Below, in pieces: positions 19,808 through 29,589 of a DNA stretch of 64,000 nt (the first letter of the stretch is position 1; every line of letters starts with the position of its first letter). The DNA comes from Planctomycetia bacterium (GTDB lineage Bacteria > Planctomycetota > Planctomycetia > Pirellulales > PNKZ01). The notes under the pieces were generated by a model. The model was not told where the DNA came from. It ran no database searches and worked only from the letters and a program-made list of their open reading frames with translations. The DNA lies in contig JAIOPP010000090.1 of the NCBI GenBank assembly GCA_021413845.1, positions 37,456-101,455 on the forward strand, in the 5' to 3' direction. Position numbers and translations under genes: made by a program.

Positions 19808-21924
19808 TTGGTGGACGCTTCGATGATGTAATCGGTCGCCGCGCCGAACTTCGCCGGAAGCGGCATGTTCGACCAAGCCGGATCGTCGCCGATACGCATC
19901 CGCCACTTGCCGGCGAGCGAGATCGAGCGGTCGGCCTGCTTGAGCACGGGTGCCGCCGACAGAGCGCGAGGGCTCGGCAACTTCATCCCGACGGTCGGCA
20001 TGCGACGCACGACGATCAGGTTCGCATCGCCCGGTGCGACCGCTTCGGCCTCGACGCGGTTTCCGTTCGGCGCGGTCACCGGCTTGCCGTTGAACCAGAT
20101 TTGATCGGTCGCGCGCAGATCCGGCAGCTCCAGCGTCACCCCTTCTTTCGACCACGACGACGGCACGCGCACCACGCAACGGAGCCAGAGCGGCCCGGAG
20201 TAGTCGTCGAGACTCCGCTCGATGGCCGGGGCGAGCGTGCTCGGCACATCGAGCATCATCCAATGGCGCTGGAGTTCTTCGCGCCGCGACACGGCGGGAA
20301 GTTGCTCGGGCATTGTTTGCCCGGTCGCCGCGAAGACGCCGCTGAGAAGCAAGCGGAGAAAGAGCGGATCGTCGAAGTCGGCTGCTTCGCCGAGCGATGT
20401 GTAGTACGAGCGACTGCCGTCGGCGCGAACGAACGTCCACGCGACCGGCTGCGATTCGCGATCTTGAACGCCGCTCCAAGCCGTATGCAATGCCGAGCCC
20501 GACGACTCCGAGATCTCGAATCGATAGAGTCCGCCGACGCGCTCGAAGGGCTGCAACAACGACGTCACCAAGCCGATCGAAAACGTCTCGAATTTGCGGT
20601 GAATCTCGGCCGGGTTCTTCGAATCGGAATGCCCCAGATACTTCGCGCCGAGCACATCGACATCGAACGTCGGCCACGCTTCGTAACCCTGCGGGGTCTC
20701 TGCGCCGTCTTTCAGCGCGAAGGCGTGGCTCGTCGTGCGGATGCCGATCACCGGCTTCTTTGCGGCGACGAACCGGCGGACGATCGCCATTTGCTCGGGC
20801 TTCAAGACCTTGCGGCGGATGCTGAGGATCGCGACGTCCGCTTCGTCGAGCACTTCGAGGCCGGGAATGTCGTACTGCGTCGTGCCTCCGTCGAGCGGCG
20901 CACTGCCGAAGACATAGCTCACGCGGAAGTCGCCGAGATAGCGATTCGCGAAGTCGGGGAGCGTTTGCGCGGTGCCGTAGCCCTCTTCCGCGACGACGAT
21001 CGCCACATGCGGGCGTTTATCGGCAGCGTAGCGGAAGGGCTTCTTGTCGCCGAGGATTTGATCGCTCGAAATGGTCGGGCAGACGCGCTGTTCGACATGC
21101 GCAACCATCCGATCGTTGCCGGTGAAGTGGGCCACGTACGGCCACATCTTCGGGTTGTACATCGTGTCGGTCAGGTCGCGCAGCAGCACGGCGTTCTTGC
21201 CGCCGAGCATCATGCGCCGTAAACCGAACGGCCGGCCGAGGACGCACATATTCAAATGCACGCCGGTGAGCACCACGTTCTTAATGCCGCGGGCTTCAAG
21301 AATGTTCCAAACTTCTTCTCCCTTGTCGCTGATGAAGTCTTGTGCGTCGTCGATCTTGATCATGTCCGATTGCCGCTTCCAAGGCATCTTCGGGTTGCGG
21401 CCGAGCGCCGTGAGCTTCGCGGCCCATTCGGCGTGCTCCTGCGGGTCGTCGTCTTCGCCGCCGTCGGATTGATCGAGCGGATACACGGCCTGCCGCTCCG
21501 AAGGAACGATCGAACACCAGCGCGCGACGTCCGGCGGCAACACGGCCGACTTCGGCGCGGCGATCGCTCGCGCCCGAGCCGGATGCTCGGCATAAGCCGG
21601 CATGCAATCGCTCGGGGCGTGAATGATCGTCATGCCGAGCTCGCGCGAGCGATGGACGACGGCATTCAGCCGCGGCCCGAACTCTTCGAGCCGGCGTACC
21701 GCATTGAGGCAATGATGGTAGTCCCACACGTCGCAGACGATCAGGGCCGTGGTCTTCGGGTCCCAGTTTTCGCTCCGTTCGACGACATGAAAGCGATTCG
21801 TGCCCGCCGCGGTTTCGGTTTGCGAACGGAGCTTGAGCGCGAGGACCTCGGCCTGAGCTTGCGCGCCGCCGAGCATCACGGCCGACGCGATGAATGCCGA
21901 CGAAAGCGAACGGATGCACGACAT
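19804..21924 (-). CDS. Exported isochorismatase-like protein fused to ThuA-like domain
   Basis: A 706-residue exported protein. Start ATG 21924 has AAGGG 7 bases upstream and a signal peptide ending A-Q-A-Q-A; the frame beyond it begins only with TTG. Residues about 50-290 are a cysteine hydrolase of the isochorismatase type: aspartate in VCDVWDYHH and nucleophile cysteine in GVHLNMCVLGRP. Residues about 300-480 resemble a ThuA-like glutamine-amidotransferase fold (VAIVVAEEGY, GIRTTSHAF). The C-terminal part is beta-rich with a binding-domain look. Substrate is unknown. It is the third gene of the creatininase-MFS-hydrolase-dehydratase operon. Confidence 0.8.
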   Translation of the reverse strand: MSCIRSLSSAFIASAVMLGGAQAQAEVLALKLRSQTETAAGTNRFHVVERSENWDPKTTALIVCDVWDYHHCLNAVRRLEEFGPRLNAVVHRSRELGMTIIHAPSDCMPAYAEHPARARAIAAPKSAVLPPDVARWCSIVPSERQAVYPLDQSDGGEDDDPQEHAEWAAKLTALGRNPKMPWKRQSDMIKIDDAQDFISDKGEEVWNILEARGIKNVVLTGVHLNMCVLGRPFGLRRMMLGGKNAVLLRDLTDTMYNPKMWPYVAHFTGNDRMVAHVEQRVCPTISSDQILGDKKPFRYAADKRPHVAIVVAEEGYGTAQTLPDFANRYLGDFRVSYVFGSAPLDGGTTQYDIPGLEVLDEADVAILSIRRKVLKPEQMAIVRRFVAAKKPVIGIRTTSHAFALKDGAETPQGYEAWPTFDVDVLGAKYLGHSDSKNPAEIHRKFETFSIGLVTSLLQPFERVGGLYRFEISESSGSALHTAWSGVQDRESQPVAWTFVRADGSRSYYTSLGEAADFDDPLFLRLLLSGVFAATGQTMPEQLPAVSRREELQRHWMMLDVPSTLAPAIERSLDDYSGPLWLRCVVRVPSSWSKEGVTLELPDLRATDQIWFNGKPVTAPNGNRVEAEAVAPGDANLIVVRRMPTVGMKLPSPRALSAAPVLKQADRSISLAGKWRMRIGDDPAWSNMPLPAKFGAATDYIIEASTK

Positions 21925-21950
21925 GGAACGGCCCTTAAATAGGATGAGCT

Positions 21951-23282
21951 TCAAATGTTATTTGCTTCGCGGTGCGCCTCGCGGGCCGGGCTCCAAAGCA
22001 CCCACAGAGCGACGACGGCGACCAGCGGACAAAGGCCGGCGAATACGAGCCCGACGTCGAAATTCTTCGTGGCGTCGATGTGTTTGCCGAACAACGGATG
22101 GAGCGGCGAAGCGGTCAGCCAGGCGAACGTGCCGAGCAGGCCGGTCACCTTCCCCTGATGCTTGACGGAGAGATCTTGCGTGAACGAGTAGTAGCAAGGG
22201 AACAAGCCGAGGCAGCCGCAGCCGACCAAGAGCAAGACGCCGAGCAAAGGCCAACCGGCCTGCAACTGAGGAATGAACAGGCTCAGCGAGGTAGCGAACG
22301 AGCAGAGCGTGAACGTGACTAAGCGGGCACGATGAACCGAGGCCCCGAGCCGGGCCAGCCAGAGCGTGAGAAATCCGGCGCCGATGCAACCGACATCGGT
22401 GCCGATATAAAAGACGGTGATGAAGCGTCGGGCCTCGGGGGCCGTGTAGCCGCGACCTTCTTCCAGAAACATCGGCAACCAGACGCGGAACAGATGCCAA
22501 CAGGCGTTGATCGCCGCGACGACGACGAGCAACACGACGAAGCGGCGCGAGAAGATCACTTCGAAGAACGACGCCTCGCCCCGGGCCGTTTCACCCGTCG
22601 AGGTCAGCGGTTGCGCGACCGTGGTTTGAAAGTCGCGCGGGCGAAGTGCGAGAAACCAGAGGACGACCCAGCCGAGCCCGACGAGCGCGATCGCTTGAAA
22701 CACGAAGCGCCAGGAACCTTTTTCGTCGCTCAACAAGAAGCCGACTAGGACCGGCGTGATCGCCGCACCGATCGACGAACCGCTTTGCAGGATGCTATTG
22801 CCGAGCGTCCGCTGGCTGGGAGGGAGCAGGCGCTGCGTCGTTTTCAGCGCGCAGGGCCAGTGACCCGCTTCGAACACGCCGAGCAGCGTGCGACACAGGA
22901 GCATGCCGAAATAGGTTTGCACGTGGCCGGTGCAGTAGCCCATCGCCGACCAGAGAATCAGTGCCGTGGGATACAGCCACCGGACGTTCGTGCGGTCGGC
23001 GAGCCAGCCGAAGCCGATCGCTCCGGCGGCGAAGGCCAGCCCGAAGCCGAGCTCGAGGTTGCCGTACTGGTGCTTGGTGAGGTTGAGCTCGTCGGCCGAG
23101 GTGATGCGTGTGCTCATCACGGAGAGTGCCTGACGATCGAGGTAGTTGATCGTCGTCGCCAAAAGCAGCAGCCCGCAGACGTAGTAGCGCCACGCCGTCG
23201 AACGCTCGGGCACTACCGGCTCGGGCGAACGGAGCGGCGGCTCGTCTTTCGGACGTTGCTCGGCGAGCGCGTCGACGGTCAT
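21951..23282 (-). CDS. MFS transporter, anion:cation symporter (hexuronate/glucarate) type
   Basis: A 443-residue integral membrane protein with twelve hydrophobic segments. The first TM carries TINYLDRQALS, a hallmark of the ACS subfamily (ExuT/GudP/SLC17-like), and a GWLADR loop follows TM2-3. It likely imports an organic acid or sugar acid by proton symport. It ends 26 bases before the isochorismatase-ThuA gene and begins 25 bases after the creatininase-family gene, so it supplies substrate to that operon. Confidence 0.9.
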   Translation of the reverse strand: MTVDALAEQRPKDEPPLRSPEPVVPERSTAWRYYVCGLLLLATTINYLDRQALSVMSTRITSADELNLTKHQYGNLELGFGLAFAAGAIGFGWLADRTNVRWLYPTALILWSAMGYCTGHVQTYFGMLLCRTLLGVFEAGHWPCALKTTQRLLPPSQRTLGNSILQSGSSIGAAITPVLVGFLLSDEKGSWRFVFQAIALVGLGWVVLWFLALRPRDFQTTVAQPLTSTGETARGEASFFEVIFSRRFVVLLVVVAAINACWHLFRVWLPMFLEEGRGYTAPEARRFITVFYIGTDVGCIGAGFLTLWLARLGASVHRARLVTFTLCSFATSLSLFIPQLQAGWPLLGVLLLVGCGCLGLFPCYYSFTQDLSVKHQGKVTGLLGTFAWLTASPLHPLFGKHIDATKNFDVGLVFAGLCPLVAVVALWVLWSPAREAHREANNI

Positions 23283-23307
23283 AGTGCTTCCTCAATTGCC
23301 GTGCTTC

Positions 23308-24090
23308 CTAGAGAGCAGGGGCGTCCCAGGTCTTGCCGTTCCACGCGCGCATGCGTTCGAGCAGCGTGGCGACGTCGCCCGAGAACGTGCGGAACAGCCC
23401 TTCACCTTTCTCGGCCGAGGCGTGTTGCGGCAAGCCGATGTGGCCGGGGGTGGAGCGATCTTGCATGATCCAGCCGCGCGTCGCCGGCTCGAAGCCGGGC
23501 GTAAACGGCACGTCGATCGTGTGCTTATAATCGCCGACGAGCTCCGGCCGGATCCGCAGTACCATCGATGTTTCCCATTCGCAGGCATGGCCCATCTGCC
23601 GCTGCACGAGCGAAGTATCGGCCTCGTAGGGCTTGCCGCCGAGCAGCCAATAGGTCGCGAAGTTGAGCAGCAAGTCGCTGCGGCTGCGATGGCGTTGACG
23701 TAGTTCGTACACCGCTTGCTTGCCCGGCACGTCGTTGCCGCCGTGGCCATTGACGAAGACCAGCCGGCGAAAGCCGTGATGGATGAGGTTCTCGAACGTT
23801 TCGTTGAGCAAGTTCAAATAGGTGCGCGGAGTCGCGGAGAGGGTGCCGCAGAAATCGATGTGGTGTTCCGAATTGCCGAGCCATTGCAACGGCGCCACAA
23901 GCACGCTGCCGGCCCCGTGCTTCGCCGTGAACTGTTCGTGGGCCCGACGTACGACTTCGCCGCAGAGCAGGCTATCGGTAAACACGGGCATGTGCGGCCC
24001 ATGCTGTTCGAGCGCCGCGACCGGCACGACGACGGGAGTATCTTTCGACAACGCGGCCACTTCAGGCCATTTCATATCGGCAAGCAACAT
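23308..24090 (-). CDS. Creatininase-family amidohydrolase
   Basis: A 260-residue cytoplasmic metalloenzyme of the creatininase/mycofactocin MftE family. Metal ligands are visible in ALEQHGPHMP (E, H), TDSLL (D), VNGHGGND (H) and CEWETS (E). The family opens cyclic amides or cleaves amide bonds. It is the promoter-proximal gene of the minus-strand operon with an MFS importer, a cysteine hydrolase and a dehydratase, which suggests breakdown of a nitrogen-containing small molecule. The actual substrate is not readable from the sequence. Confidence 0.88.
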   Translation of the reverse strand: MLLADMKWPEVAALSKDTPVVVPVAALEQHGPHMPVFTDSLLCGEVVRRAHEQFTAKHGAGSVLVAPLQWLGNSEHHIDFCGTLSATPRTYLNLLNETFENLIHHGFRRLVFVNGHGGNDVPGKQAVYELRQRHRSRSDLLLNFATYWLLGGKPYEADTSLVQRQMGHACEWETSMVLRIRPELVGDYKHTIDVPFTPGFEPATRGWIMQDRSTPGHIGLPQHASAEKGEGLFRTFSGDVATLLERMRAWNGKTWDAPAL

Positions 24091-24432
24091 CGAAGCGAAA
24101 TCCTATGCGCGAGGGGGGCGAGGAATGTACGAGGGAATACGGAACGAGCACGAAACGGGGCGGGGCGGGGAGCAAGCGGAGAAGCCGATAGTCTAACGAA
24201 CGGCTCGACCTGATGCCACGCGCGAGCTCTTCCTATAGCCAAGCGAATTCCGCGGGAGATTCCGGGACGAGCGGGGACAGTAATGTCCCCGTTGGGCCTG
24301 TCGGATGATGCTCCATTGCGCGAGGTTCGTCGAGGATCGGCGTCGAGCGCGCTCCTAACGGCCGGTTCACACCGGCCGCTCGCCTCGGAGGTGGAACGTG
24401 ATGCTGGGGGAGTGCTTGTCGCCGATGGCGTG
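24091..24432. other. Gap between Rieske gene and creatininase operon
   Basis: The 342 bases hold one family A palindromic repeat (24354-24391) and the presumed promoter of the minus-strand operon in the part next to 24090. The minus-strand open frame over 24233-24808 is a shadow of the Rieske gene. I see no further gene. Confidence 0.5.
24354..24391 (+). repeat. REP-like family A repeat, copy 1
   Basis: Core CGGCCGG-TTCACA-CCGGCCG forms a 7-bp hairpin, flanked by CTAA on the left and CTCGCCTCGGAGG on the right. The same unit recurs at 28951, 29424, 30319, 34337, 40391 and 41078. Confidence 0.85.
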
Positions 24433-25428
24433 CTACTTTTCCGTTTCCAAGCCCCGATAGATCCGGTTGATCCGCGAGCGATTCAAACCCATCACGTGGT
24501 CGAAGCGGCTGAGCTTCAGGCCTTCTAGGCCGGGGCGGGTGTCGGCGAGTTTCGCTAGGGCGACGATGTCGTGATCGATCTCGACTTTCGCCATGCGCCG
24601 CAGCCACGGTGCCGCGAGGCGAATGCCGCCGTAGGGGCCCGGGTAGCCCGACTTCATAAAGACTACGGTGTAGATCTTCGTCGAGGCGGCATCGATCGGC
24701 GTGAGGAAGACGTAGGCCCGATACTTGAGCTTGGCGGGCTTGCCGGTGTCGGCGTCGAACACGGTATGCTCGACGCAGAGATGCAGCGGCGAGAAGCGGG
24801 TATACCACTCGGAGTGGAACGCCATCTGCTTGCCGACCCCCATGCCCCAGCGCATCGGGGTGGGTATGCTTTTGTGCGGGCCGTCGGAAACGCAGCGCAC
24901 TTCACGATCGTCGGACTGCACGTCGATCTTCACTTCGGCCATGCGGTCGAGCTCATAGCCGAACATCATGTGAACCATCGCCGTATGCTCGACCTCGCAG
25001 AAGTTGTCGAGCGACACTTCCAACGGCACCGGCGCGATGTGCTCCATACTGCAGAGATGGTAGTAGTCCCGTTGTTCGACTTCCGGAAACTCCGCGTTGC
25101 AATCGCGCGGCTTGAGCCACACGAGGCCGTAAGCTTCGCGAATGTCGAACGACGCCATGCGCGCGTGCAGCTTCGGCGTGGCCGGGCTCTCGCCGTTACC
25201 CGCGCAGTCGAAGGTCCAACCGTGATACGCGCATTGCAGCTTCTCGCCGACCACGCAGCCGGCGCTAAGGCGCATGCGGCGATGCGGACAGAGATCGTCG
25301 AGCGCGCCGAGCTTGCCGTCGGCGGCGCGAAAGAGAGCGAAGTCGCGGCCGTCGATGCGCACGGAGACCGGCTTGCGCTTCAGCTTGCGACTTAGGAATA
25401 CGGCATTCCAGTGATCGAGGCACGCCAT
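24433..25428 (-). CDS. Rieske (2Fe-2S) ring-hydroxylating oxygenase
   Basis: A 331-residue oxygenase alpha-subunit-like protein. The Rieske cluster motif is CPH (about residue 46) with CAYH about 20 residues on. The mononuclear iron site is visible as D-N-F-C-E-V-E-H-T-A-M-V-H (about residues 150-165). This is the layout of phenylpropionate dioxygenase/vanillate demethylase-type enzymes, which need a separate reductase; none is encoded nearby. It probably hydroxylates or demethylates an aromatic or steroid-like substrate. The ATG at 25428 sits directly at a Rieske-type N-terminus (DHWNAVFLSRKL). Confidence 0.9.
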   Translation of the reverse strand: MACLDHWNAVFLSRKLKRKPVSVRIDGRDFALFRAADGKLGALDDLCPHRRMRLSAGCVVGEKLQCAYHGWTFDCAGNGESPATPKLHARMASFDIREAYGLVWLKPRDCNAEFPEVEQRDYYHLCSMEHIAPVPLEVSLDNFCEVEHTAMVHMMFGYELDRMAEVKIDVQSDDREVRCVSDGPHKSIPTPMRWGMGVGKQMAFHSEWYTRFSPLHLCVEHTVFDADTGKPAKLKYRAYVFLTPIDAASTKIYTVVFMKSGYPGPYGGIRLAAPWLRRMAKVEIDHDIVALAKLADTRPGLEGLKLSRFDHVMGLNRSRINRIYRGLETEK

Positions 25429-25877
25429 CGCGATCGTTCTCCGCAGCCTTTTCGGTTAGGTCCTCGGTGTGTGAAGATTCGGGGCGGCGATACCGAGGAA
25501 TTGTTAGCGCCGCGGGAACAATAAAACTAACTCAGACGAGGTACAGGCACAACTTTTGCGCGACTTACAAATTCGCGAAGTTGTGCCGCCGCAAGAGGTT
25601 GAGCGTACGGATTTCGCCGACGCTACCGATTACGCCGACCATGCACCGAGCGCGCCGCAACAGGCATGAATCGGCCGACCATGCTCGGTTTCCGATGGGT
25701 GATCGGGCCGCCGGATTATTTTCGCGCAATGCCGAGGAATCGGGCGTAGACTTTCGGCGATGCGCCTCGATTCGAGCCGTTTTGCTTCCGCAGCGGCTGG
25801 GAAACGCATGGCGCCTCTTTCGCCGCTCGACTTGCTGACGCTTCTTTGACTCGCACCGCCCACTTCGAGATCTTGCG
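25429..25877. other. Gap between divergent genes with an interrupted inverted repeat
   Basis: Arms GCACAACTT (25547-25555) and AAGTTGTGC (25578-25586) pair over 9 bp, with inner CGCGA/TCGCG pairing and a TTG bulge. It lies between the divergent Rieske gene and the exported SnoaL-like gene, so it may be an operator or an RNA hairpin in a leader. Short open frames in the gap have no start signals. I see no other feature. Confidence 0.5.
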
Positions 25878-26933
25878 ATGAACGCAACTGCTGTTCGTAC
25901 TTTTCCGCTTCTATTCGTCTTACTTGCTTCGTGCTTCACGGCGCCGAACTTCGTCGCGGCGCAAGCGGCCGATCCCGACGCTTCGGCGATTGACTTGGCG
26001 AAGGTGAAGTCCGCCGTCGCGAAATCTTCGGACGACGAGCAAGCCATTCGGGCCGCGATCGGGGCCTATGTCGACGCTTACAATCGAGGCGATGCCGCGG
26101 CGCTCGCGCAACTTTGGAGCGAGACGGGGGAATGGATCAGCAACGAGGGGGAACGCCTACGCGGCCCGAAGGAAATCGAAGCGGCGATGAACAAGGTTTT
26201 CGCCGGCGCACCCGGCGCGAAGCTCACGCTCGGCAATGCGAACATCCGGCTGATCGCGCCTGATGTGGCGATCGAAGAAGGAACGGCGACCGTGACCGCG
26301 ACGGACGGCTCGAACGAAGTCTCGAACTACGCGGCGACGCATGTGCGCCGCGGCAAAGATTGGAAGCTGGAAAGCGTGCGCGAGATCGTCGTGTCGGTCG
26401 GGCTGGTGCGAGCCCCGCCGCCGAGTCCGCTTGCAGGGCTCGCGTGGCTCGTCGGCCGTTGGGTCGACGACGCCGACGGCTCGCGCATCGAGACGAACGT
26501 CGAATGGCGCGCCGGCGGAAAGTTTCTGTTCTATCAATTCCGCGCCATCCTCCTGAACGAAGAGCCGCTCGTCGGCACGCAAGTGATCGGCTTCGATGCC
26601 GCGTCGGGCACGATCCGCTCTTGGATGTTCGACGCCGACGGCACGATCGGTGAAGGAACTTGGACGCACGACGGGAAGCAGTGGATCGTGAAGTCGACGC
26701 AGACCTTGCCGGACGGCACTCGCGCCGCATCGACGAACGTGTATGAACCGCGCGACGCGGAGAGCTTCGCTTGGAAGTCGATCGGCCGAAAAGTCGGCGA
26801 GCGATTCTTGCCGAACATCGAGACCGTGATCGTCGTGCGCGATAAGACCGAGCCGGCAGCGGCGGAAGCCGAGGGGGTGAAGCCGGACGAGAAGCCGGCC
26901 GCGGCCGCGAAGCCCACGGCGCCGAAGAAGTAG
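25878..26933 (+). CDS. Exported SnoaL-like/DUF4440 protein with C-terminal beta domain
   Basis: A 351-residue exported protein with a signal peptide ending A-A-Q-A. Residues about 45-170 follow the DUF4440/SgcJ-EcaC pattern of the NTF2-like fold (IRAAIGAYVDAYNRGDAAALAQLW). Residues about 185-315 are a second beta-barrel-like domain that measures like DUF1579/lipocalin-type folds (WLVGRWVDDADG). The tail is an Ala/Pro/Lys-rich stretch. Function is unknown; NTF2-like domains often bind small ligands. The gene is monocistronic. Confidence 0.72.
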   Translation: MNATAVRTFPLLFVLLASCFTAPNFVAAQAADPDASAIDLAKVKSAVAKSSDDEQAIRAAIGAYVDAYNRGDAAALAQLWSETGEWISNEGERLRGPKEIEAAMNKVFAGAPGAKLTLGNANIRLIAPDVAIEEGTATVTATDGSNEVSNYAATHVRRGKDWKLESVREIVVSVGLVRAPPPSPLAGLAWLVGRWVDDADGSRIETNVEWRAGGKFLFYQFRAILLNEEPLVGTQVIGFDAASGTIRSWMFDADGTIGEGTWTHDGKQWIVKSTQTLPDGTRAASTNVYEPRDAESFAWKSIGRKVGERFLPNIETVIVVRDKTEPAAAEAEGVKPDEKPAAAAKPTAPKK

Positions 26934-26996
26934 CGGGCGACGGATGGTCTTTTTTGCATCTTGAATTCTTACTTGTGTTTGCGGAGCGTCTCTCCC

Positions 26997-28882
26997 ATGA
27001 AAAAATCATTCACTCGTCTCGTAGCGTACACCTGCATGTTGTCGGTCTTCCCGTCGAACGCTTGGTTCGGCGAGACAAACACGGCCGACGCGCGGGGGGG
27101 CGGCGGAGGAGGACGAGGGGGCTTTAGCGGCGGCGGAGGAGGAGGCATGTCGCGCCCGAGCGGCGGTTTCGGCGGCGGGGGCGGAGGTTTTTCCGGCGGG
27201 GGCAATTTCGGTGGTGGGGGGGGCAACTTCGGCGGAGGAAACTTCGGTGGCGGCGGAGGCGGCGGTGGTTTCTCACGCAGCGACTTCGGCGGGGGGGTGG
27301 GTTTAACGGAGGTGGATTCAACGGCGGCGGGGCTGCCGCGAATCGAAGCCCTTCGCTCGGTCGTTCGCAGTTTCCGAGTTACTCGCCCGACGGCGGCGGC
27401 CGCTCCCAATTCGGCAACGGTAATTTCGGCAGCGGTAACTTTGGGAACGGCAACTTCGGTAGCGGTAACTTCGGCAACGGCGGCTTCGGCGGCGACGGCG
27501 CTTTCGGGCGGGGTGGGGCCGGGCAGGCCGGCGCGGCGAGTCGGCCGACGCGGCAAAGCCTCGACAGCTTCCTCGACATGCCCGGGAGCGGCGGCGGGCA
27601 GAGCGCGCGGAGCAACAGCTTCAATCAAAACAACGACCGCACGACCACGACGACCCCCGGCGGCGCGACGGTCATCCGGGGCGACAACGGCGCGGTGATC
27701 AAAGGGGATAACGGCGCGGCCGTGATCGGCGGCGGCAGCTACACGACCAAAGGGGGCACGACGATCGGCGGCGCCGGTGCGGCGGGCTACTACAACGGAC
27801 CCAACGGCGCGACGCATGTCGGCGGCGGCGGTGCAGCGGGAATCACCAACGGCACCGAATCGGCCGGCGTGGCCGGTCGCTTCAGCGGCACGGCCGGACC
27901 CAACGGCGGCCGGTCGGGGAGCGCCTCGGGCATCGCCGCGGCGACCAACGGCAACGGCGTGACGCGCGTCGCCGGCGGCACGGCGGCCGGAGCGCGTGGG
28001 CCCGGCGGCGCAGCGATCGGCGGCGCGGCCGGCTTCAACGGCCAAATGCAAAACGGTCGCTTCACCGGCACCGCCGGGAGCGGCTCCGCCATTCGGGGTC
28101 CGGCCGGCAACACTTGGACTAATCGGAATCAAGCGGCCGTGGTGAACGGGCAGATCGTCGCCGGGCAGCATTGGAACACCGTGAACGGCAACTTCACGCA
28201 TTGGAACTACTTCGGCGCAGGCTGGCGCGGCTACTATCCGAACGCGTGGTGGCCCGGCCAATGGGCCGTCGCCGCGACGGCCTGGACCGCCGCGACTTGG
28301 GCCGTCGCCGGGAGCTATGTCGGCGTCACTGGCGATCCGAATTACTACGACTACAACAACGGCGTCTCTTATCAAGACGGCACCGTCTACTACGGCGATC
28401 AACCGGTCGCCGCGGCCGATCAGTATTATCGAGAAGCGCTCGACCTCGCGCTGCGCGGCGAGCAATCGACCGGCGACGATTGGCTGCCGCTCGGCGTGTT
28501 CGGCTTCGTGAGCCAAGGGCAACAAGAGGCCGACAAGCTCGTGCAACTGGCGATCAACAAGCAAGGGATCTTGCGCGGCAACTACCAAGACACGGTCTCG
28601 AACCAAGTGACGCCGGTGTTCGGCGCGGTCGACAAGCAAACGCAAAAGGCCGCCTTCATGATGACCGGCAACGACTCGCTCGTCGTCGAGACCGGCTTAT
28701 ACAACCTGACGAACGACGAGGTTCCGGTGCTCGTGCATTACGACGCCGAGAACCAAGCCAACCGGACGCTGATGCGGCTCAAGCAACCGACCCAAGACGG
28801 AGCGGCCGGCACGCCGGCGCCGCAACAACAGAGTTCGCAACAAGTTTCTCCGCAACAACCCGGCCCGGCCGTGATCGACTAA
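26997..28882 (+). CDS. Glycine-rich cell-surface protein, split by a one-base frameshift
   Basis: Coding begins at ATG 26997 (MKKSFT signal peptide; CGGAG upstream) and runs as poly-Gly/Phe/Asn repeats to about 27295. It then continues in another frame from about 27296 to the stop at 28882. Adding one G to the G7 tract at 27291-27297 joins GGGGG-F-N-G-G-G smoothly. The second part has more Gly/Asn repeats, then a conserved region with WN-rich motifs (HWNTVNGNFTHWNYF) and a globular C-terminus from about 28390. This matches the planctomycete surface proteins annotated as mu-protocadherin-like. It is either a sequencing error, a phase-variable tract or a true frameshift. Confidence 0.7.
27291..27297 (+). 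other. G7 tract at the frameshift point
   Basis: Seven Gs where eight would keep one reading frame across the glycine-rich gene. Homopolymer G tracts are typical places for slipped-strand phase variation and for assembly errors. Confidence 0.7.
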
Positions 28883-28900
28883 GCCGTCGTGCGAAAAGAA

Positions 28901-28931
28901 AGGCCGCGCATCTCATTCGGATGCGCGGCCT
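28901..28931. terminator. Bidirectional-type terminator hairpin, copy 1
   Basis: A perfect 12-bp stem AGGCCGCGCATC/GATGCGCGGCCT with a 7-nt loop. It is preceded by an A-rich run (AAAAGAA) and followed by GTTTCGTTCT, so it can end transcription from both sides. It follows the surface protein stop by 18 bases. The same stem and loop recur at 30271-30301. Confidence 0.85.
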
Positions 28932-28950
28932 GTTTCGTTCTCTTTCGGCG

Positions 28951-28984
28951 GTTCCAACGGTCGGTTTACGCCGGCCGCTCGCCA
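28951..28984 (+). repeat. REP-like family A repeat, degenerate copy 2
   Basis: GTTCCAACGGTCGGTTTACGCCGGCCGCTCGCC is a mutated form of family A: the left arm has TCGG for CCGG and the loop has TTTACG, leaving a weaker stem. Confidence 0.7.
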
Positions 28985-29063
28985 CGAATTGTTGTCATCG
29001 CTCGGCAATTTAAGCTAGGCTGATTAATCACACGCGGCCGGCAACCGCGCGGAGAGATCGAGC

Positions 29064-29414
29064 ATGCCTCCGTGGGTTTGGAAGCTAAACGCGACGGGTA
29101 TTGTCGCGGTCGCGAACATGCTCTGCATCGACCTTTGCTTGGCCGTTTATCTATTGTTATTCGGCACGGATGGGCCGATCTCAGGTTGGGAACCACAGTG
29201 GAAACTGGACGTGCTTTCCGTCTTACAATGGCCCCTCGTTGTATTGACGTTTCCCATCGGATGGTTTGATCTTTTTTTCCCGAGAATAGACTCGGCTCCA
29301 ACATTGGTTCCGCTGTTTACGGTTCCGCTGAACGCATATTTTTGGGGCGGCATCGTCACATTGATTCGATGTTGTAAAGCAAAACGAAACATCGAAGCAG
29401 CCGCGCAAAAGTGA
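29064..29414 (+). CDS. Small membrane protein of unknown function
   Basis: A 116-residue protein with three hydrophobic segments (about residues 10-32, 50-68 and 80-100) and a basic C-terminus (RCCKAKRN), so the C-terminus is probably cytoplasmic. GGAGAG stands upstream of ATG 29064. Base composition is lower in GC than the neighbouring genes. No family is recognised. Confidence 0.6.
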   Translation: MPPWVWKLNATGIVAVANMLCIDLCLAVYLLLFGTDGPISGWEPQWKLDVLSVLQWPLVVLTFPIGWFDLFFPRIDSAPTLVPLFTVPLNAYFWGGIVTLIRCCKAKRNIEAAAQK

Positions 29415-29423
29415 AGGCCTTTT

Positions 29424-29468
29424 CGACGCTTCCACCGGCCGGTTCACACCGGCCGCTCGCCTCGGAGT
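29424..29468 (+). repeat. REP-like family A repeat, copy 3
   Basis: GACGCTTCCACCGGCCGGTTCACACCGGCCGCTCGCC-type unit with intact palindrome, just after the small membrane protein gene. Confidence 0.85.
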
Positions 29469-29589
29469 GTGTTGCGATACGTGGTTGCGTTAGGAAAATT
29501 CTTTCCTCTTTGAATCGACTTGGATAAGCTTGAAGCGTGTTATGGCTTCTCTGAATCATTCGCATGCGTGCGTATAGCGCCGCTCTTGA

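Noticed and set aside
26969..28645. 558-codon minus-strand open frame
   Set aside because: It mirrors the glycine-rich surface gene; its Pro/Arg-rich composition is a shadow of GGC/GGN codons.
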